Origin: Microbacterium trichothecenolyticum
Lineage (GTDB): Bacteria; Actinomycetota; Actinomycetes; Actinomycetales; Microbacteriaceae
Length of the DNA stretch: 64,000 nucleotides
Assembly: GCF_000956465.1 (NCBI RefSeq)
Contig: NZ_JYJA01000040.1
Location: 1 to 64,000 of the forward strand
Direction of reading: 5' to 3'
Shown here: positions 6,645 to 15,014 of the stretch, in pieces
Position numbering within the stretch: the first letter of the stretch is position 1
How the letters are laid out: every line of letters begins with the position of its first letter
Translations under genes and position numbers: made by a program
Notes under the pieces: model-generated
The model's database searches: none
What the model was told of the DNA's origin: nothing
Seen by the model: only the letters and a program-made list of their open reading frames with translations

Positions 6645-8129
6645 ATGAACTTCTCGGCCGCCCCCTCCCCCGCGATGCGGTTGACGGATGCTGCCGCTCG
6701 GGTCGCCTCGCGGCTCGGCGACGGCGGTGCCGAAGTGGGAGGGCTCGCCGACGACGATCTCCTGGCACTGCTCGCCGACGCGACGGAGGCGCGGAAGGCG
6801 CTCGAGCTGATCGTCGCAGGAGCGTCGGCGGAGGTGTCGCGCCGCTCGTCACGCGAGCTCGGCTACGACGGGCTCGCGCAGCGAAAGGGTCTGCGCACCG
6901 GCACGGCGCTCGTGCAGCACCTCACGGGGCTCGGGAGAGCAGACGTCGCGCGGGCTGTGGACGCGGGCAGGGAACTCGCACCGGCGGAGCCGCCGGCAGC
7001 CGATGTCTCCAGCGCAAGCGTTCCGGCGGCACCGGTGGTCCAGGAGTGGCTGGGCGCGCTTCGAGATGCACTCGCGTCGGGACGTCTGACGCAGGCGCAG
7101 TTCCAGGCGATCCGCTCCGGTCTCGGAGAACCGCCCGTCGACCGCTACCCGGAGCTGGCGCCCGACTTCCTCCCGCAGGCGTGGGCTCGCGCCGTGAACA
7201 TGCTGCTCGAAGAAGCGAGCGGGCTGCCCGTGGAAGAGCTCCGCAGCCAGGCGCGCATCGCGCGAGATCGGCTCGATCCGGTCGGCGTCACGCTCCGTTT
7301 CGAAGAGCGCTTCGACGCCCGGTCCTTCCGCACCTGGATCGACCACGACGGTCAGCGGCACGCGCACATCCTCTTCGACGACGAGGCGGGCGCCTGGGTG
7401 GATGCCCTCCTGCAAGCCGCACTGCGGCCACGTCGCGGGCCGCGCTTCGTCGGCACCGACGCCATCGAGAAGACGCGCGCGGCCGAGGCAGACAGCCGGT
7501 CGAACGAGCAGCTGCAGTACGACACGATCATCGCCGTGCTGCGCACAGGCGCGAACGCCGACCCCCAGCAGGCATTCGGCGACCGGCAGCCGGGAGTGCG
7601 TATCGTCATCGAGGCGGGCGCGGTGGCGGGCGGCGGTGAACGCGGCGAGATGCACGTCACCGGCGTCGGGCACATGGAAGACGGCGGACACGCTCTGCCC
7701 GGGGGCGTCATCGAGGCGCGCATGTGCGAGTCCGGCGTGATCCCGCTGATGTGGGGGCCGGATGGGCGCCCGCTCGACGTCGGGCGTGAGCTTCGCCTGT
7801 TCACGAGAAAGCAGCGCATCGCCATCGCCGCCCGCGACGGCGGCTGCATGTGGCCGTCCTGCGGCGCGCCGATCTCGCAGTGCGAGTATCACCACATCGA
7901 TCACTGGTGGGAGCATCACGGGCGCACCGATGTCGACGATGGGATCGCGCTCTGCCGCAACTGCCATCTGCGCCTTCACAACCAGCGGTGGCGCATCACG
8001 CGGACGCGAGATGCCCTCACCGACGCCGACACGTACTGGCTCCATCCACCGCCCGACCCCGCCACGGGTGAGATCGGCCAGCCCGTCGAGCTGCGCTCGA
8101 AGTCGCCCCGGCGATTCGAGGCGGCATGA
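6645..8129 (+). CDS. DUF222/HNH endonuclease-domain protein, 13E12 repeat family (copy 1)
   Basis: The predicted protein has 494 residues. The N-terminal two thirds (about 20-330) match the DUF222 domain of the mycobacterial REP13E12 family. Near residues 395-450 an HNH domain is visible: CMWPSCGAP, then EYHHIDHWWEHHG, then CRNCHLRLHNQRW, with paired CxxC zinc ligands around the catalytic HH. Its biological role is not established. In mycobacteria related repeats carry a phage attachment site. The ATG at 6645 is preferred to an upstream in-frame start because TATATT (6633-6638) is placed 6 nt before it, the spacing of leaderless starts seen throughout the window. A second, diverged member lies at 51431-52765. 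Confidence 0.9.
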   Translation: MNFSAAPSPAMRLTDAAARVASRLGDGGAEVGGLADDDLLALLADATEARKALELIVAGASAEVSRRSSRELGYDGLAQRKGLRTGTALVQHLTGLGRADVARAVDAGRELAPAEPPAADVSSASVPAAPVVQEWLGALRDALASGRLTQAQFQAIRSGLGEPPVDRYPELAPDFLPQAWARAVNMLLEEASGLPVEELRSQARIARDRLDPVGVTLRFEERFDARSFRTWIDHDGQRHAHILFDDEAGAWVDALLQAALRPRRGPRFVGTDAIEKTRAAEADSRSNEQLQYDTIIAVLRTGANADPQQAFGDRQPGVRIVIEAGAVAGGGERGEMHVTGVGHMEDGGHALPGGVIEARMCESGVIPLMWGPDGRPLDVGRELRLFTRKQRIAIAARDGGCMWPSCGAPISQCEYHHIDHWWEHHGRTDVDDGIALCRNCHLRLHNQRWRITRTRDALTDADTYWLHPPPDPATGEIGQPVELRSKSPRRFEAA

Positions 8130-8133
8130 TAAG

Positions 8134-8346
8134 GGGGCGTGCGAGCTTGGCTCTCCGGAGCTCCGCGATCGGGACGACCTCCGCGATCGGTACGGGGCGG
8201 TCAAGATCGAGCTCGCACGCGATCCTGGCATGGACATCGAGACCTACCTGGCTCTCAAGTCTCCGGTGCTTCAGGAAGTGCTCGTCCTGTCCGATCTCAC
8301 CGACGCGGAGAAGCACGCGATCCTGGCCGTCAACACGAGCTTCTGA
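8134..8346 (+). pseudogene. 3' remnant of a GrpB (UPF0157)-like gene
   Basis: Immediately after the 13E12 stop, one frame gives about 70 residues of protein-like sequence with no start codon at its head: DLRDRYGAVKIELARD, then DIETYLALKSPVLQEVL, ending in LTDAEKHAILAVNTSF. The pattern RDxYxxxKxxLA...DxxxYxxxKxxxxxxxL is that of the C-terminal helices of GrpB/UPF0157 proteins. The N-terminal nucleotidyltransferase part is missing, so this looks like a truncated gene left behind next to the repetitive 13E12 element. The family assignment is uncertain. Confidence 0.45.
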
Positions 8347-8421
8347 ACGGAGGTCGCGGCGCGGCATCCGCTGTTCTGCGAGTCGATGCGCGGCAGCGAT
8401 TGCCTGCCGTACTGTGAGCGG

Positions 8422-8847
8422 ATGGCGTTCGATCCCAGTGACGTTCCGGCATTCGTGGCCTTCGTGCGTGCCGAAGCGCAGGGCGTCGTCGCGACCGTGT
8501 CGCCGTCGGGGGCGCCCGAGGCGGCGCTCGTCGGAATCGCCGCACTCGATGACGGCACTCTCGTGTTCGACACGCTCGTCGGCTCGCGCAAGGCCGAGAA
8601 CCTGCGCCACGACCACCGCATCGCGGTCGTCATCGGGACGGACGGCGCGGTGTCGGCGCAGATCGACGGCTTCGGCACGATCGTGCGCGGCACGCTCCGC
8701 GAGGAGTACGGCGGCGCCTACAACGAGCAGTTCCCGGGATCACGCGCGCTCGACCCTGACTTCGCCGTCGTCGTCGTGCGGCCGGCGTGGGTGCGGGTCT
8801 ACGACGCGTCGGCGACTCCGGCCCGTGTCACCGAATCGCGCTGGTGA
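8422..8847 (+). CDS. Pyridoxamine 5'-phosphate oxidase-family (FMN-binding split-barrel) protein
   Basis: A 141-residue split-barrel protein. The N-terminal helix and first strands (FVAFVRAEAQGVVATVSPSGAPEAALVGIA) and the later LVGSRKAENLRHDHRIAVVIG are typical of small PNPOx-like flavoproteins that bind FMN or F420 in the cytoplasm. The substrate cannot be read from sequence. The ATG at 8422 is chosen over an in-frame start 36 bp upstream because TACTGT (8410-8415) lies 6 nt before it, the leaderless spacing. Its 3' end overlaps the convergent PfkB kinase gene by 20 bp. Confidence 0.85.
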   Translation: MAFDPSDVPAFVAFVRAEAQGVVATVSPSGAPEAALVGIAALDDGTLVFDTLVGSRKAENLRHDHRIAVVIGTDGAVSAQIDGFGTIVRGTLREEYGGAYNEQFPGSRALDPDFAVVVVRPAWVRVYDASATPARVTESRW

Positions 8848-9718
8848 GTGCTTCGCCGCCGACGACCGCTGGGTGCAGATGCTCGGACGAGAGCGCCACG
8901 ACCGCCTGTCGGGCACCGGCGGCGAGGCATCCGTCCAGATCCGCATCCGAGAGCGACGCGGCGAGGAATCCGGCGAAGAACGCGTCGCCCGCACCGTTCG
9001 TGTCCACGACGTCGACCGGCACCGCATCGACGGTCGCGCGCTCCCCTGAAGCTGCGAGGGCGATGGCTCCGCGCGCGCCGAGCGTGCAGACGGCAAGCCG
9101 CGGTCCACGGTCGAGGCAGCTCTGCATCAACGCCCACGGATCGTCGGTCGCGTCGTCGTTCATGAAGACCACGTCGGCGGAGCGGAGGAACGGTTCGTGG
9201 AACTCCGCAGCCCCGTCGTAGTCGTGGAGGTCGGTCCAGATCGGGGCGCCCGCGGCGCCGGCGAGGCGGCGGTCCACGATCGTCGCGCCGACCCCGCTGA
9301 GATCGACCACCGCGATGTCCGCGCCGGCAAGGGCGGCCTCGATACGGCCGATCTCCTCGTCGGATGCGGCCGACGGCGTCGCGAGGTAGAGGCTCACGCG
9401 CTCCCCCGCCGCGGTCATCAGGTTCGCGTGCCGCTCGGTGCGCTGCGAGGGATAGGCGGCGACCTGCACGCCCGCCGCGTCGAGCGCGGCGGAGACGTGC
9501 CGGCCGTCGTCGTCGGTGCCCAGCAGCGCGTGGAGCGTGACGTCGACGCCGCGATCGGCGAGGTGCAGCGCCTTGCCGGCCGACGTCCCACCGAGCGTAT
9601 GCAGGTCGCCGAGCGCGAACTGCATGTGCGGCACCGGCTCGGGAAGTCGGTCGAGGAGGATGAGGTGGTTCCACGAGGCGGGCCCGCACAGGGCGACCCG
9701 GGCGTCAGCGAGGGGCAT
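8828..9718 (-). CDS. PfkB-family carbohydrate kinase
   Basis: A 296-residue ribokinase-fold kinase. The C-terminal PfkB signature DTNGAGDAFFAGF contains the catalytic Asp and the anion-hole GAGD. The N-terminal GGTSAGKALHLADRG segment is the sugar-binding region. It phosphorylates a sugar or nucleoside with ATP; the substrate is not evident. The ATG at 9718 is preferred over a GTG at 9757, since TTTACT sits 6 nt before it (9725-9730) as in other leaderless genes here. It converges on the PNPOx-like gene and stands alone, separate from the uronate operon. Confidence 0.87.
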   Translation of the reverse strand: MPLADARVALCGPASWNHLILLDRLPEPVPHMQFALGDLHTLGGTSAGKALHLADRGVDVTLHALLGTDDDGRHVSAALDAAGVQVAAYPSQRTERHANLMTAAGERVSLYLATPSAASDEEIGRIEAALAGADIAVVDLSGVGATIVDRRLAGAAGAPIWTDLHDYDGAAEFHEPFLRSADVVFMNDDATDDPWALMQSCLDRGPRLAVCTLGARGAIALAASGERATVDAVPVDVVDTNGAGDAFFAGFLAASLSDADLDGCLAAGARQAVVALSSEHLHPAVVGGEALTSAIR

Positions 9719-9802
9719 CCGCCCAGTAAACCAGCGGTCTTCTGCTCCCAGGTCCACAGCCCCGTCGACGACCCACGCAGCTGCTCCGATGGACGGCGCC
9801 CG

Positions 9803-10438
9803 CTACCGCGGCTGCCACGGCACCCATGTGCGGCCGGCCACGAGCGCCGAGTTCGCCGCGGCCAGGCGCTCAGCGGGGTGGTCCTGCGCACGGCTCGTGC
9901 CGCCGCGCCAACCGTCCCCGCGCTGCAGGCGGAACGACACCGGCAACTCGGCGCCTTCGGTGAACCGCTCCGACAGACCGCCCTCGACCACGGAGAACAC
10001 GGTCTGCTCCATCTCGTCCGCAGTGCTCTCCCATGTCTCGTCGCACGCGTCGCAGCCGCACACCGGAAAGTACGCGTCGACGAGGAAGCCGGCGTGCAGA
10101 TGGATGCCGGGGAACGACGTGAAGACGAAGGTCAACGGCGACGCAGCGTCGTCGGCCGGTCGCACCCGCACGGCTCGCACAGCATCAGCAGGCACCCGCG
10201 CGAGATCGGCTGCGGCCTCCGGGGAATCCTCGACGGTGACGTCGAACGACTGCTCCAGCCACGTGATTAGAGCATCCGCGACGTCGTGCAGGGGCGCGAA
10301 CCGCTCGAGATTGCTCGTCACCGAGTACGTGTCTTGGGGTGGCGACTCGCCGCCCCACCGCTCGCCGTAGGCGATCGGTGCACCCAATGCGTCGACGAAC
10401 ACCCGGGCCCGCGGCGACGGGCGCAGGTAGCCGCGCAT
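9803..10438 (-). CDS. DUF6226-like conserved hypothetical protein
   Basis: A 211-residue protein that resembles actinobacterial DUF6226 proteins, recalled from the segments RWGGESPPQDTYSVTSNLERFAP and FPVCGCDACDETWES, the latter with a CxCxxC cluster that could bind a metal. No signal peptide or membrane segment is seen. The start is leaderless: TAGGTT (10445-10450) lies 6 nt before the ATG. The function is unknown. Its neighbours (PfkB kinase downstream, GH35 gene upstream on the same strand) give no clear clue. Confidence 0.65.
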   Translation of the reverse strand: MRGYLRPSPRARVFVDALGAPIAYGERWGGESPPQDTYSVTSNLERFAPLHDVADALITWLEQSFDVTVEDSPEAAADLARVPADAVRAVRVRPADDAASPLTFVFTSFPGIHLHAGFLVDAYFPVCGCDACDETWESTADEMEQTVFSVVEGGLSERFTEGAELPVSFRLQRGDGWRGGTSRAQDHPAERLAAANSALVAGRTWVPWQPR

Positions 10439-10480
10439 GCGGCAAACCTATCGCGGCGCACCGGCCGACTGCGTCCCCGG

Positions 10481-12229
10481 CTACTCCTCGAGCGGCCCGA
10501 GGTCGGGCCCGGCGACGAATCGCGCGATCGCGTCGGCGACACGATCCAGCTCGACCACGACGACGACGTTCTCCCCCGCGTTCAGCGCGGCAACCGGGAC
10601 GTACAACGTGCGCTGCGGGCCGCTCGACCAGTAGCGGCCGAGTAGGAAGCCGTTGACGAGCGCGAAGCCCTTGCCCCAGCCGTGAGTGTCGAGGAAGAGG
10701 TCGGCGGGATCGTCGAGCGTGAACGAGCCCCGCAGCACGAACGGGGCGACACCGGCCTCCGCGGACGCGCCGGTCGCAGCATCCACCGCCGAAGCACCGA
10801 GGGCGGCGACGTCGATGGGCGTCGCGGTCCACCCGGTGAGGGGCTCACCCGCCAGCGTCACCGGACCGAGGAGACCCTTGGGCTCGCCGAGGCGCACGTC
10901 ATAGTTGACGCGGCCCTGCTCCTCCACGAGCACGCGCACGCTCCGGCCCGCCGGAACGACGAGCGCATCCTCGTGACGAGTGCGCGACAGCGTACCGACG
11001 GACACACCGTCGACCGAGACCCACGCGTGGTCGCGCACCTCGCCGAAGCGCAGCACTCCCCCGGTGCCGTCCAGGTCGGCCTCGTACGCGACGAGCGCGC
11101 TCAGGTGTTCGAGCTGCTCGAACGTCGGCGGCAGCTCATGACGGGAACCGGATGCTGCCGCCTCGGCCACGACCGGCTCCAGAGCGACCTCGAACGCCGG
11201 GGCCGGCCCGCTGACCGCGGGCACCTCGTCAGGCACCGGCGCGTACTTCGCGATGACATCACGGAACGCGAAGTACTTCTCCGTCGGATCGCCGCGCTCG
11301 TCGAGCGGGGCGTCGTAGTCGTACGACGTCAGGATCGGCAGGTAGCGGCCCTTGTCGTTCGCACCGTTCGTCAGCCCGAAGTTGGTGCCGCCGTGGAACA
11401 TGTAGAAGTTCACGGACGCGCCCGACGCCAGCAGCGCGTCGAGCTCGGCGGCCGACGCCGCCGCCGGGGTGGTGTGGTGGGTGTTGCCCCACCAGTCGAA
11501 CCAGCCGTCCCAGAACTCGGCGCACATGAGCGGTCCGGTGGGCTGGTGACGGCGGAGAGTCTCGAGGCGCTCAACCGCGCGCGAACCGAACGAACCCGTG
11601 AGGTGCACTCCCGCGACACTGCCGTCGCGGAGCATCTGGTCCGTCGGCTGGTCGATCGTGGTGAGCGGGACGGTGATGCCGGCATCCTTCGTCACCCGCA
11701 CGAGGTGCTCGAGGTAGGCGGTGTCGTTTCCGTACGCGCCGTACTCGTTCTCGATCTGCACCAGGATGACGGGTCCGCCGCGGTCGATCTGGTGCGCAGC
11801 GACGATCTCGTACACGCGCTCGAGGTACGCGGTCACCTCTTCGAGGAAGCGAGGCTCAGAACGGCGAAGGCCGACGCCCTCGAGCGCCGTCAGCCAGACG
11901 GGGAGTCCGCCGTTGTGCCATTCGGCGCAGATGTAGGGGCCGGGACGCACGATCGCGTGCATTCCTTCCTCCGCGACGAGCTCGAGGAACCGGCCGAGGT
12001 CGTTCCAGCCGGTCGCGTCCCACTCGCCGCGCACCGGCTCGTGGGCGTTCCACGCGACGTACGTCTCGATGGTGTTGAGCCCCATCTGCTTCGCCTTGCG
12101 GATGCGGTCGGCCCACTGCCCCGGGTGCACCCGGAAATAATGCAGCGCCCCGGCGAGCACCCGGAAGGGTTCTCCGTCGAGGAGGAAGTCGGTCTCGCCG
12201 ATCGCGAACGAGCGCGCGCGGGCGGTCAT
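10481..12229 (-). CDS. Beta-galactosidase, glycoside hydrolase family 35
   Basis: A 582-residue GH35 enzyme. The TIM-barrel hallmarks are LHYFRVHPGQW, GLNTIETYVAWNAHEP, RPGPYICAEW, IENEYG with the predicted acid/base Glu162, and CAEFWDGW with the predicted nucleophile Glu238. Jelly-roll domains follow, including DLFLDTHGWGKGFALVNGFLLGRYW. It removes terminal beta-galactose with retention. No signal peptide is present, so it acts on imported oligosaccharides. The ATG at 12229 overlaps the aldolase stop as ATGA; a longer frame upstream overlaps the aldolase and is rejected. It is the last gene of the uronate operon and suggests a galactose-bearing substrate. Confidence 0.93.
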   Translation of the reverse strand: MTARARSFAIGETDFLLDGEPFRVLAGALHYFRVHPGQWADRIRKAKQMGLNTIETYVAWNAHEPVRGEWDATGWNDLGRFLELVAEEGMHAIVRPGPYICAEWHNGGLPVWLTALEGVGLRRSEPRFLEEVTAYLERVYEIVAAHQIDRGGPVILVQIENEYGAYGNDTAYLEHLVRVTKDAGITVPLTTIDQPTDQMLRDGSVAGVHLTGSFGSRAVERLETLRRHQPTGPLMCAEFWDGWFDWWGNTHHTTPAAASAAELDALLASGASVNFYMFHGGTNFGLTNGANDKGRYLPILTSYDYDAPLDERGDPTEKYFAFRDVIAKYAPVPDEVPAVSGPAPAFEVALEPVVAEAAASGSRHELPPTFEQLEHLSALVAYEADLDGTGGVLRFGEVRDHAWVSVDGVSVGTLSRTRHEDALVVPAGRSVRVLVEEQGRVNYDVRLGEPKGLLGPVTLAGEPLTGWTATPIDVAALGASAVDAATGASAEAGVAPFVLRGSFTLDDPADLFLDTHGWGKGFALVNGFLLGRYWSSGPQRTLYVPVAALNAGENVVVVVELDRVADAIARFVAGPDLGPLEE

Positions 12230-12885
12230 CGCGCAGCCGTGCGGGCGTGAAGCACCGCGGCGAGGCGCTCGAGCTGGGACGAGTCCTCGAGGGCCGAGCC
12301 GACGGCGGCGACGCGCACACCGGCGGCGAGGAACTCCTCGACGTTCGAGGCATCGAGCCCGCCCGTCGCGACGAACTTCACCTGCGGGAACGGTCCGCGG
12401 ATGTGCCGGAACCAACCGCTGCCGAGCCACGTCGCGGGGAACGCCTTGAGCCACGTCAGCCCGAGCGAGACGGCGAGCTGGACCTCGCTGGGGGTGGCGA
12501 CACCGGGGAGGATCGGGATGCCGGCATCCTGCGCCGCCCGGACGACGACCGGGTCGAGTCCCGGCGAGACCAGATACACCGCGCCGGCGTCGGCGGCCCG
12601 CGTCACCTGCTCGGGCGTGATGATGGTGCCGGCGCCGACGCTCTTGCCGCGGGCCTTCGCGGCCTCCACGACGGCACGCAGGGCGCGCTCGTCCTCGTCG
12701 GTCTGCAGCGGCACCTCGACCGAATCGATCCCGAGGTCCCATGCGGTCTCGGAGAGGCGCACCGAGCGCTCGACGCCCATGCCGCGGAGGATCGCCATGA
12801 GCGGGGCCCCGGCGAACGCGTCGTCGAACCAGGCGGCCTGGGCGGCAGCATCCGTCGCGCTCGATGAGGTGGGCTGGGAGGTCAT
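12226..12885 (-). CDS. eda: 2-dehydro-3-deoxy-6-phosphogluconate (KDPG) aldolase
   Basis: A 219-residue class I aldolase that splits KDPG into pyruvate and glyceraldehyde 3-phosphate, the last step of the uronate route. Visible motifs are IDSVEVPL with the catalytic Glu, GAGTIITPEQV, the PGVATPSEV loop, and LTWLKAFPAT with the Schiff-base Lys. The start at 12885 has AAGGA ten bases upstream. A longer frame upstream is a shadow of KdgK. It overlaps the GH35 gene by 4 bp (ATGA), and an inverted repeat lies between it and KdgK. Confidence 0.92.
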   Translation of the reverse strand: MTSQPTSSSATDAAAQAAWFDDAFAGAPLMAILRGMGVERSVRLSETAWDLGIDSVEVPLQTDEDERALRAVVEAAKARGKSVGAGTIITPEQVTRAADAGAVYLVSPGLDPVVVRAAQDAGIPILPGVATPSEVQLAVSLGLTWLKAFPATWLGSGWFRHIRGPFPQVKFVATGGLDASNVEEFLAAGVRVAAVGSALEDSSQLERLAAVLHARTAAR

Positions 12886-12922
12886 TCGCGGGTCCTTCGG
12901 GTGCCGGGTTGGGTCATCGTTG

Positions 12923-12997
12923 CGGGTTCGGGGCGCACCGCGTGCGCTCGGGGCGTGCGGCGTGCGCCCCGAACGTGCGGGACGCGCCCCGAACCCG
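12923..12997. terminator. Inverted repeat between kdgK and eda
   Basis: CGGGTTCGGGGCGC (12923-12936) pairs perfectly with GCGCCCCGAACCCG (12984-12997), which ends next to the kdgK stop. A third partial copy, GCGCCCCGAAC (12964-12974), competes for the same partner, so two alternative hairpins are possible. There is no T-tract. It may be a processing or attenuating structure inside the operon. Confidence 0.5.
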
Positions 12998-14011
12998 TCA
13001 TGTCGGGGTAGGGATGCCGGCGGCGGGAGCCGGAGCGGCAGCCGGAGCCGGACCCGGGGCGGCGGGAGCCGGAGCGGCAGCCGGAGCCGGGTCGGCGGAC
13101 GGAGCCGGGTCGGCGGCGGGAGCCGGGGCGGCGGGCTCGTCGATCGAGTCGGTGGTGGTCTGGAGGGTGCGGGCGGCGCGGGCGTGGCCGGCCCGCAGGC
13201 GGTCCGATACCGAGTCGCCCGAGAGCAGGCCCGCCAGGTACCCGCCGGCGAAGGCGTCGCCGGCGCCGACCGGTTCGACGACCTCGACGACGAGCGCGGG
13301 TTCGAACACCTCGTCGTCCCCGACGAACGCGGTCGCGCCGATGTCGCCGTCCTTGACGATGAGTTCGGCCACGTCCGGCAGGAGGGCACGCACATCGGCC
13401 GCGGTCGGGGTGGACCAGAGCGTTTCGGCCTCGTCGCGGCCCACGAGCACGATGTCGGCGCTGCGGGCGAGCTCGAGCAGCGCGGGTGCGGCGGTCGCCG
13501 CATCCCACAGCGGCGCGCGGTGGTTCACATCGAACGACACCGGCACGCCGTGCTCCCGGGCGCGAGCGATCACACGCGAGAGGAACGCGGCGGCGGACGC
13601 CGAGATCGCGGCCGTGATGCCCGAGACGTGCAGCAGGTCGACACCGTCGAACGACACGTCGTCCGCGTCGGAATCCGACAGGTGCGCCGCAGCGGAGCCC
13701 CGCCGGTAGTAGAGCACCCCGTTGCCGGGATCCTTCACGTACAGCCCGGTCGGGTGCCCGTCGTCGAACACGACGCGCGAGACATCCACGCCCCGCGCCG
13801 AGAGCTGGCGAGCGATGCGATGGCCGAGAGCGTCCTCGCCGAGCCGGCTGAACCAGACGGCACGGTGTCCGAGCGCGGCCACGTGCGCGGCGACGTTCGA
13901 CTCCGCTCCCCCGGCGTCGAGCAGGAACGCGTCCGCGTCGGCGACGGGAGTCGCGACGACGGGCGTCACCATCGCCATGGTCTCGCCGATCGCGAGCAGA
14001 GTCCGGGGCAC
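12998..14011 (-). CDS. kdgK: 2-keto-3-deoxygluconate (KDG) kinase, PfkB family, with Pro/Ala tail
   Basis: The predicted protein has 337 residues. It begins LLAIGETMAMVTP, has the substrate loop GGAESNVAAHVAALG, and ends its catalytic domain with VEPVGAGDAFAGGYLAGLL. It phosphorylates KDG to KDPG, between KduD and the aldolase. The GTG at 14011 is chosen because TACGCT (14018-14023) lies 6 nt before it, the leaderless pattern; this also means the kinase can be transcribed apart from kduI. After the usual C-terminal helix the protein continues for about 50 residues of Ala/Pro-rich repeat (APAADPAPSADPAPAA), encoded by a tandem DNA repeat and absent from ordinary KdgK enzymes. Confidence 0.9.
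   Translation of the reverse strand: MPRTLLAIGETMAMVTPVVATPVADADAFLLDAGGAESNVAAHVAALGHRAVWFSRLGEDALGHRIARQLSARGVDVSRVVFDDGHPTGLYVKDPGNGVLYYRRGSAAAHLSDSDADDVSFDGVDLLHVSGITAAISASAAAFLSRVIARAREHGVPVSFDVNHRAPLWDAATAAPALLELARSADIVLVGRDEAETLWSTPTAADVRALLPDVAELIVKDGDIGATAFVGDDEVFEPALVVEVVEPVGAGDAFAGGYLAGLLSGDSVSDRLRAGHARAARTLQTTTDSIDEPAAPAPAADPAPSADPAPAAAPAPAAPGPAPAAAPAPAAGIPTPT
13022..13090. repeat. Tandem repeat encoding the Ala/Pro tail of KdgK
   Basis: An identical 30-bp block occurs at 13022-13051 and 13061-13090 (period 39). Degenerate GGAGCCGG units continue to about 13136. The repeat codes for the Ala-Pro tail of the kinase and is likely prone to length change. Confidence 0.75.
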
Positions 14012-14091
14012 CCCGCCAGCGTAGTCAGGCTGCAGCATCCGTCGCCCTCCCCTGCGGGACCGCGCGAAACTCGGAGATCCGGACCCCCGCG

Positions 14092-14114
14092 GCCGCCGGC
14101 GCAGTGCCGGCGGC
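14092..14114. terminator. Hairpin between kduI and kdgK
   Basis: A 9-bp stem, GCCGCCGGC (14092-14100) with GCCGGCGGC (14106-14114), and a 5-nt loop lie 11 bp after the kduI stop and before the leaderless kdgK promoter. It probably separates the two transcription units in part. Confidence 0.5.
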
Positions 14115-14125
14115 GTCGAGCCGCG

Positions 14126-14971
14126 TCATCGCAGATCGGTCACAGGGGCGGCGTCCATATCGTCGAACGCCTGGTTCTCGCCGGCCATCGCCCAGATGAA
14201 CGTGTAGGAGGACGTGCCGACGCCGGAGTGCAGCGACCACGAGGGAGAGATGACCGCCTGGCGGTCGGCGATCACGAGGTGGCGGGTCTCTTCGCGCTCG
14301 CCCATGAGGTGGATGACGCGGGCGTCCTCGGGCAGGTCGAAGTACAGGTAGCACTCGGTGCGGCGGTCGTGGGTGTGCGCCGGCATGGTGTTCCACATCG
14401 AGCCCGGGTGCAGCTCGGTGACGCCCATCACGATCTGGCAGCTCTTCACGCCGTTCTCGTGGATGTACTGATTGAGCGTGCGTCGGTTCGAGGTGAGCTG
14501 GTCGCCGAGCTCGCGCACGGTGCCCTCGCCGGGCGACACCAGAGCCGACGGGTATGCCGTGTGCGCCGGAGCCGAGAAGAGGTAGAACTGCGCCCCCGTC
14601 TCACCGGAGGCGTCGGCGAACGACACCTCTTTGATGCCGCGGCCGAGGTACAGGCAGGCGCCCTTGACGAGCGTGTAGACCTCGCCGTCGGCAGTGACCG
14701 TGCCCGTGCCGCCGACGTTGATGATGCCGACCTCGCGGTGCTCGAGGAAGTAGTCGCTGCGGATCTCGGGGTATCCGCCGAGCTCGAGCACCGCACCCGC
14801 GGGCACGGCGCCGCCGAGCACGATGCGGTCGTGGTGCGTGTAGGTGAGGCGGATCTCGCCCGGCACGAAGACATCGGGGATGAGGTACGTGTCGCGCAGG
14901 TCCTGCGTCGTCATGCCCGGGATCTGGGCGGGGTTGGTCGCGTAGCGCTGCGGGATGTGCGTCTCGGTCAC
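14126..14971 (-). CDS. kduI: 5-dehydro-4-deoxy-D-glucuronate isomerase
   Basis: A 281-residue KduI, a bicupin that isomerises 4-deoxy-L-threo-5-hexosulose uronate to 3-deoxy-D-glycero-2,5-hexodiulosonate. The metal site is visible as MPAHTHDRRTECYLYF, with two His and one Glu, plus a further His in SWSLHSGVGT. Length and the N-terminal RYATNPAQIPGM match the family. It stands directly downstream of kduD in the operon and takes the open-chain product that the GH88 enzyme releases. Confidence 0.95.
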   Translation of the reverse strand: MTETHIPQRYATNPAQIPGMTTQDLRDTYLIPDVFVPGEIRLTYTHHDRIVLGGAVPAGAVLELGGYPEIRSDYFLEHREVGIINVGGTGTVTADGEVYTLVKGACLYLGRGIKEVSFADASGETGAQFYLFSAPAHTAYPSALVSPGEGTVRELGDQLTSNRRTLNQYIHENGVKSCQIVMGVTELHPGSMWNTMPAHTHDRRTECYLYFDLPEDARVIHLMGEREETRHLVIADRQAVISPSWSLHSGVGTSSYTFIWAMAGENQAFDDMDAAPVTDLR

Positions 14972-15014
14972 GTGTTCTCTCCTGGTTCTGCGTGGATTTC
15001 TCGGGTGCGTGGGT

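Noticed and set aside
6645..8129. 13E12 genes as transposases or insertion sequences
   Set aside because: They have DUF222 and HNH domains but no transposase motif, and neither copy is flanked by clear terminal inverted repeats or target duplications.
9718..9757. GTG at 9757 as start of the PfkB kinase
   Set aside because: The extra 13 residues are not family-like, and a -10 box is placed 6 nt before the ATG at 9718.
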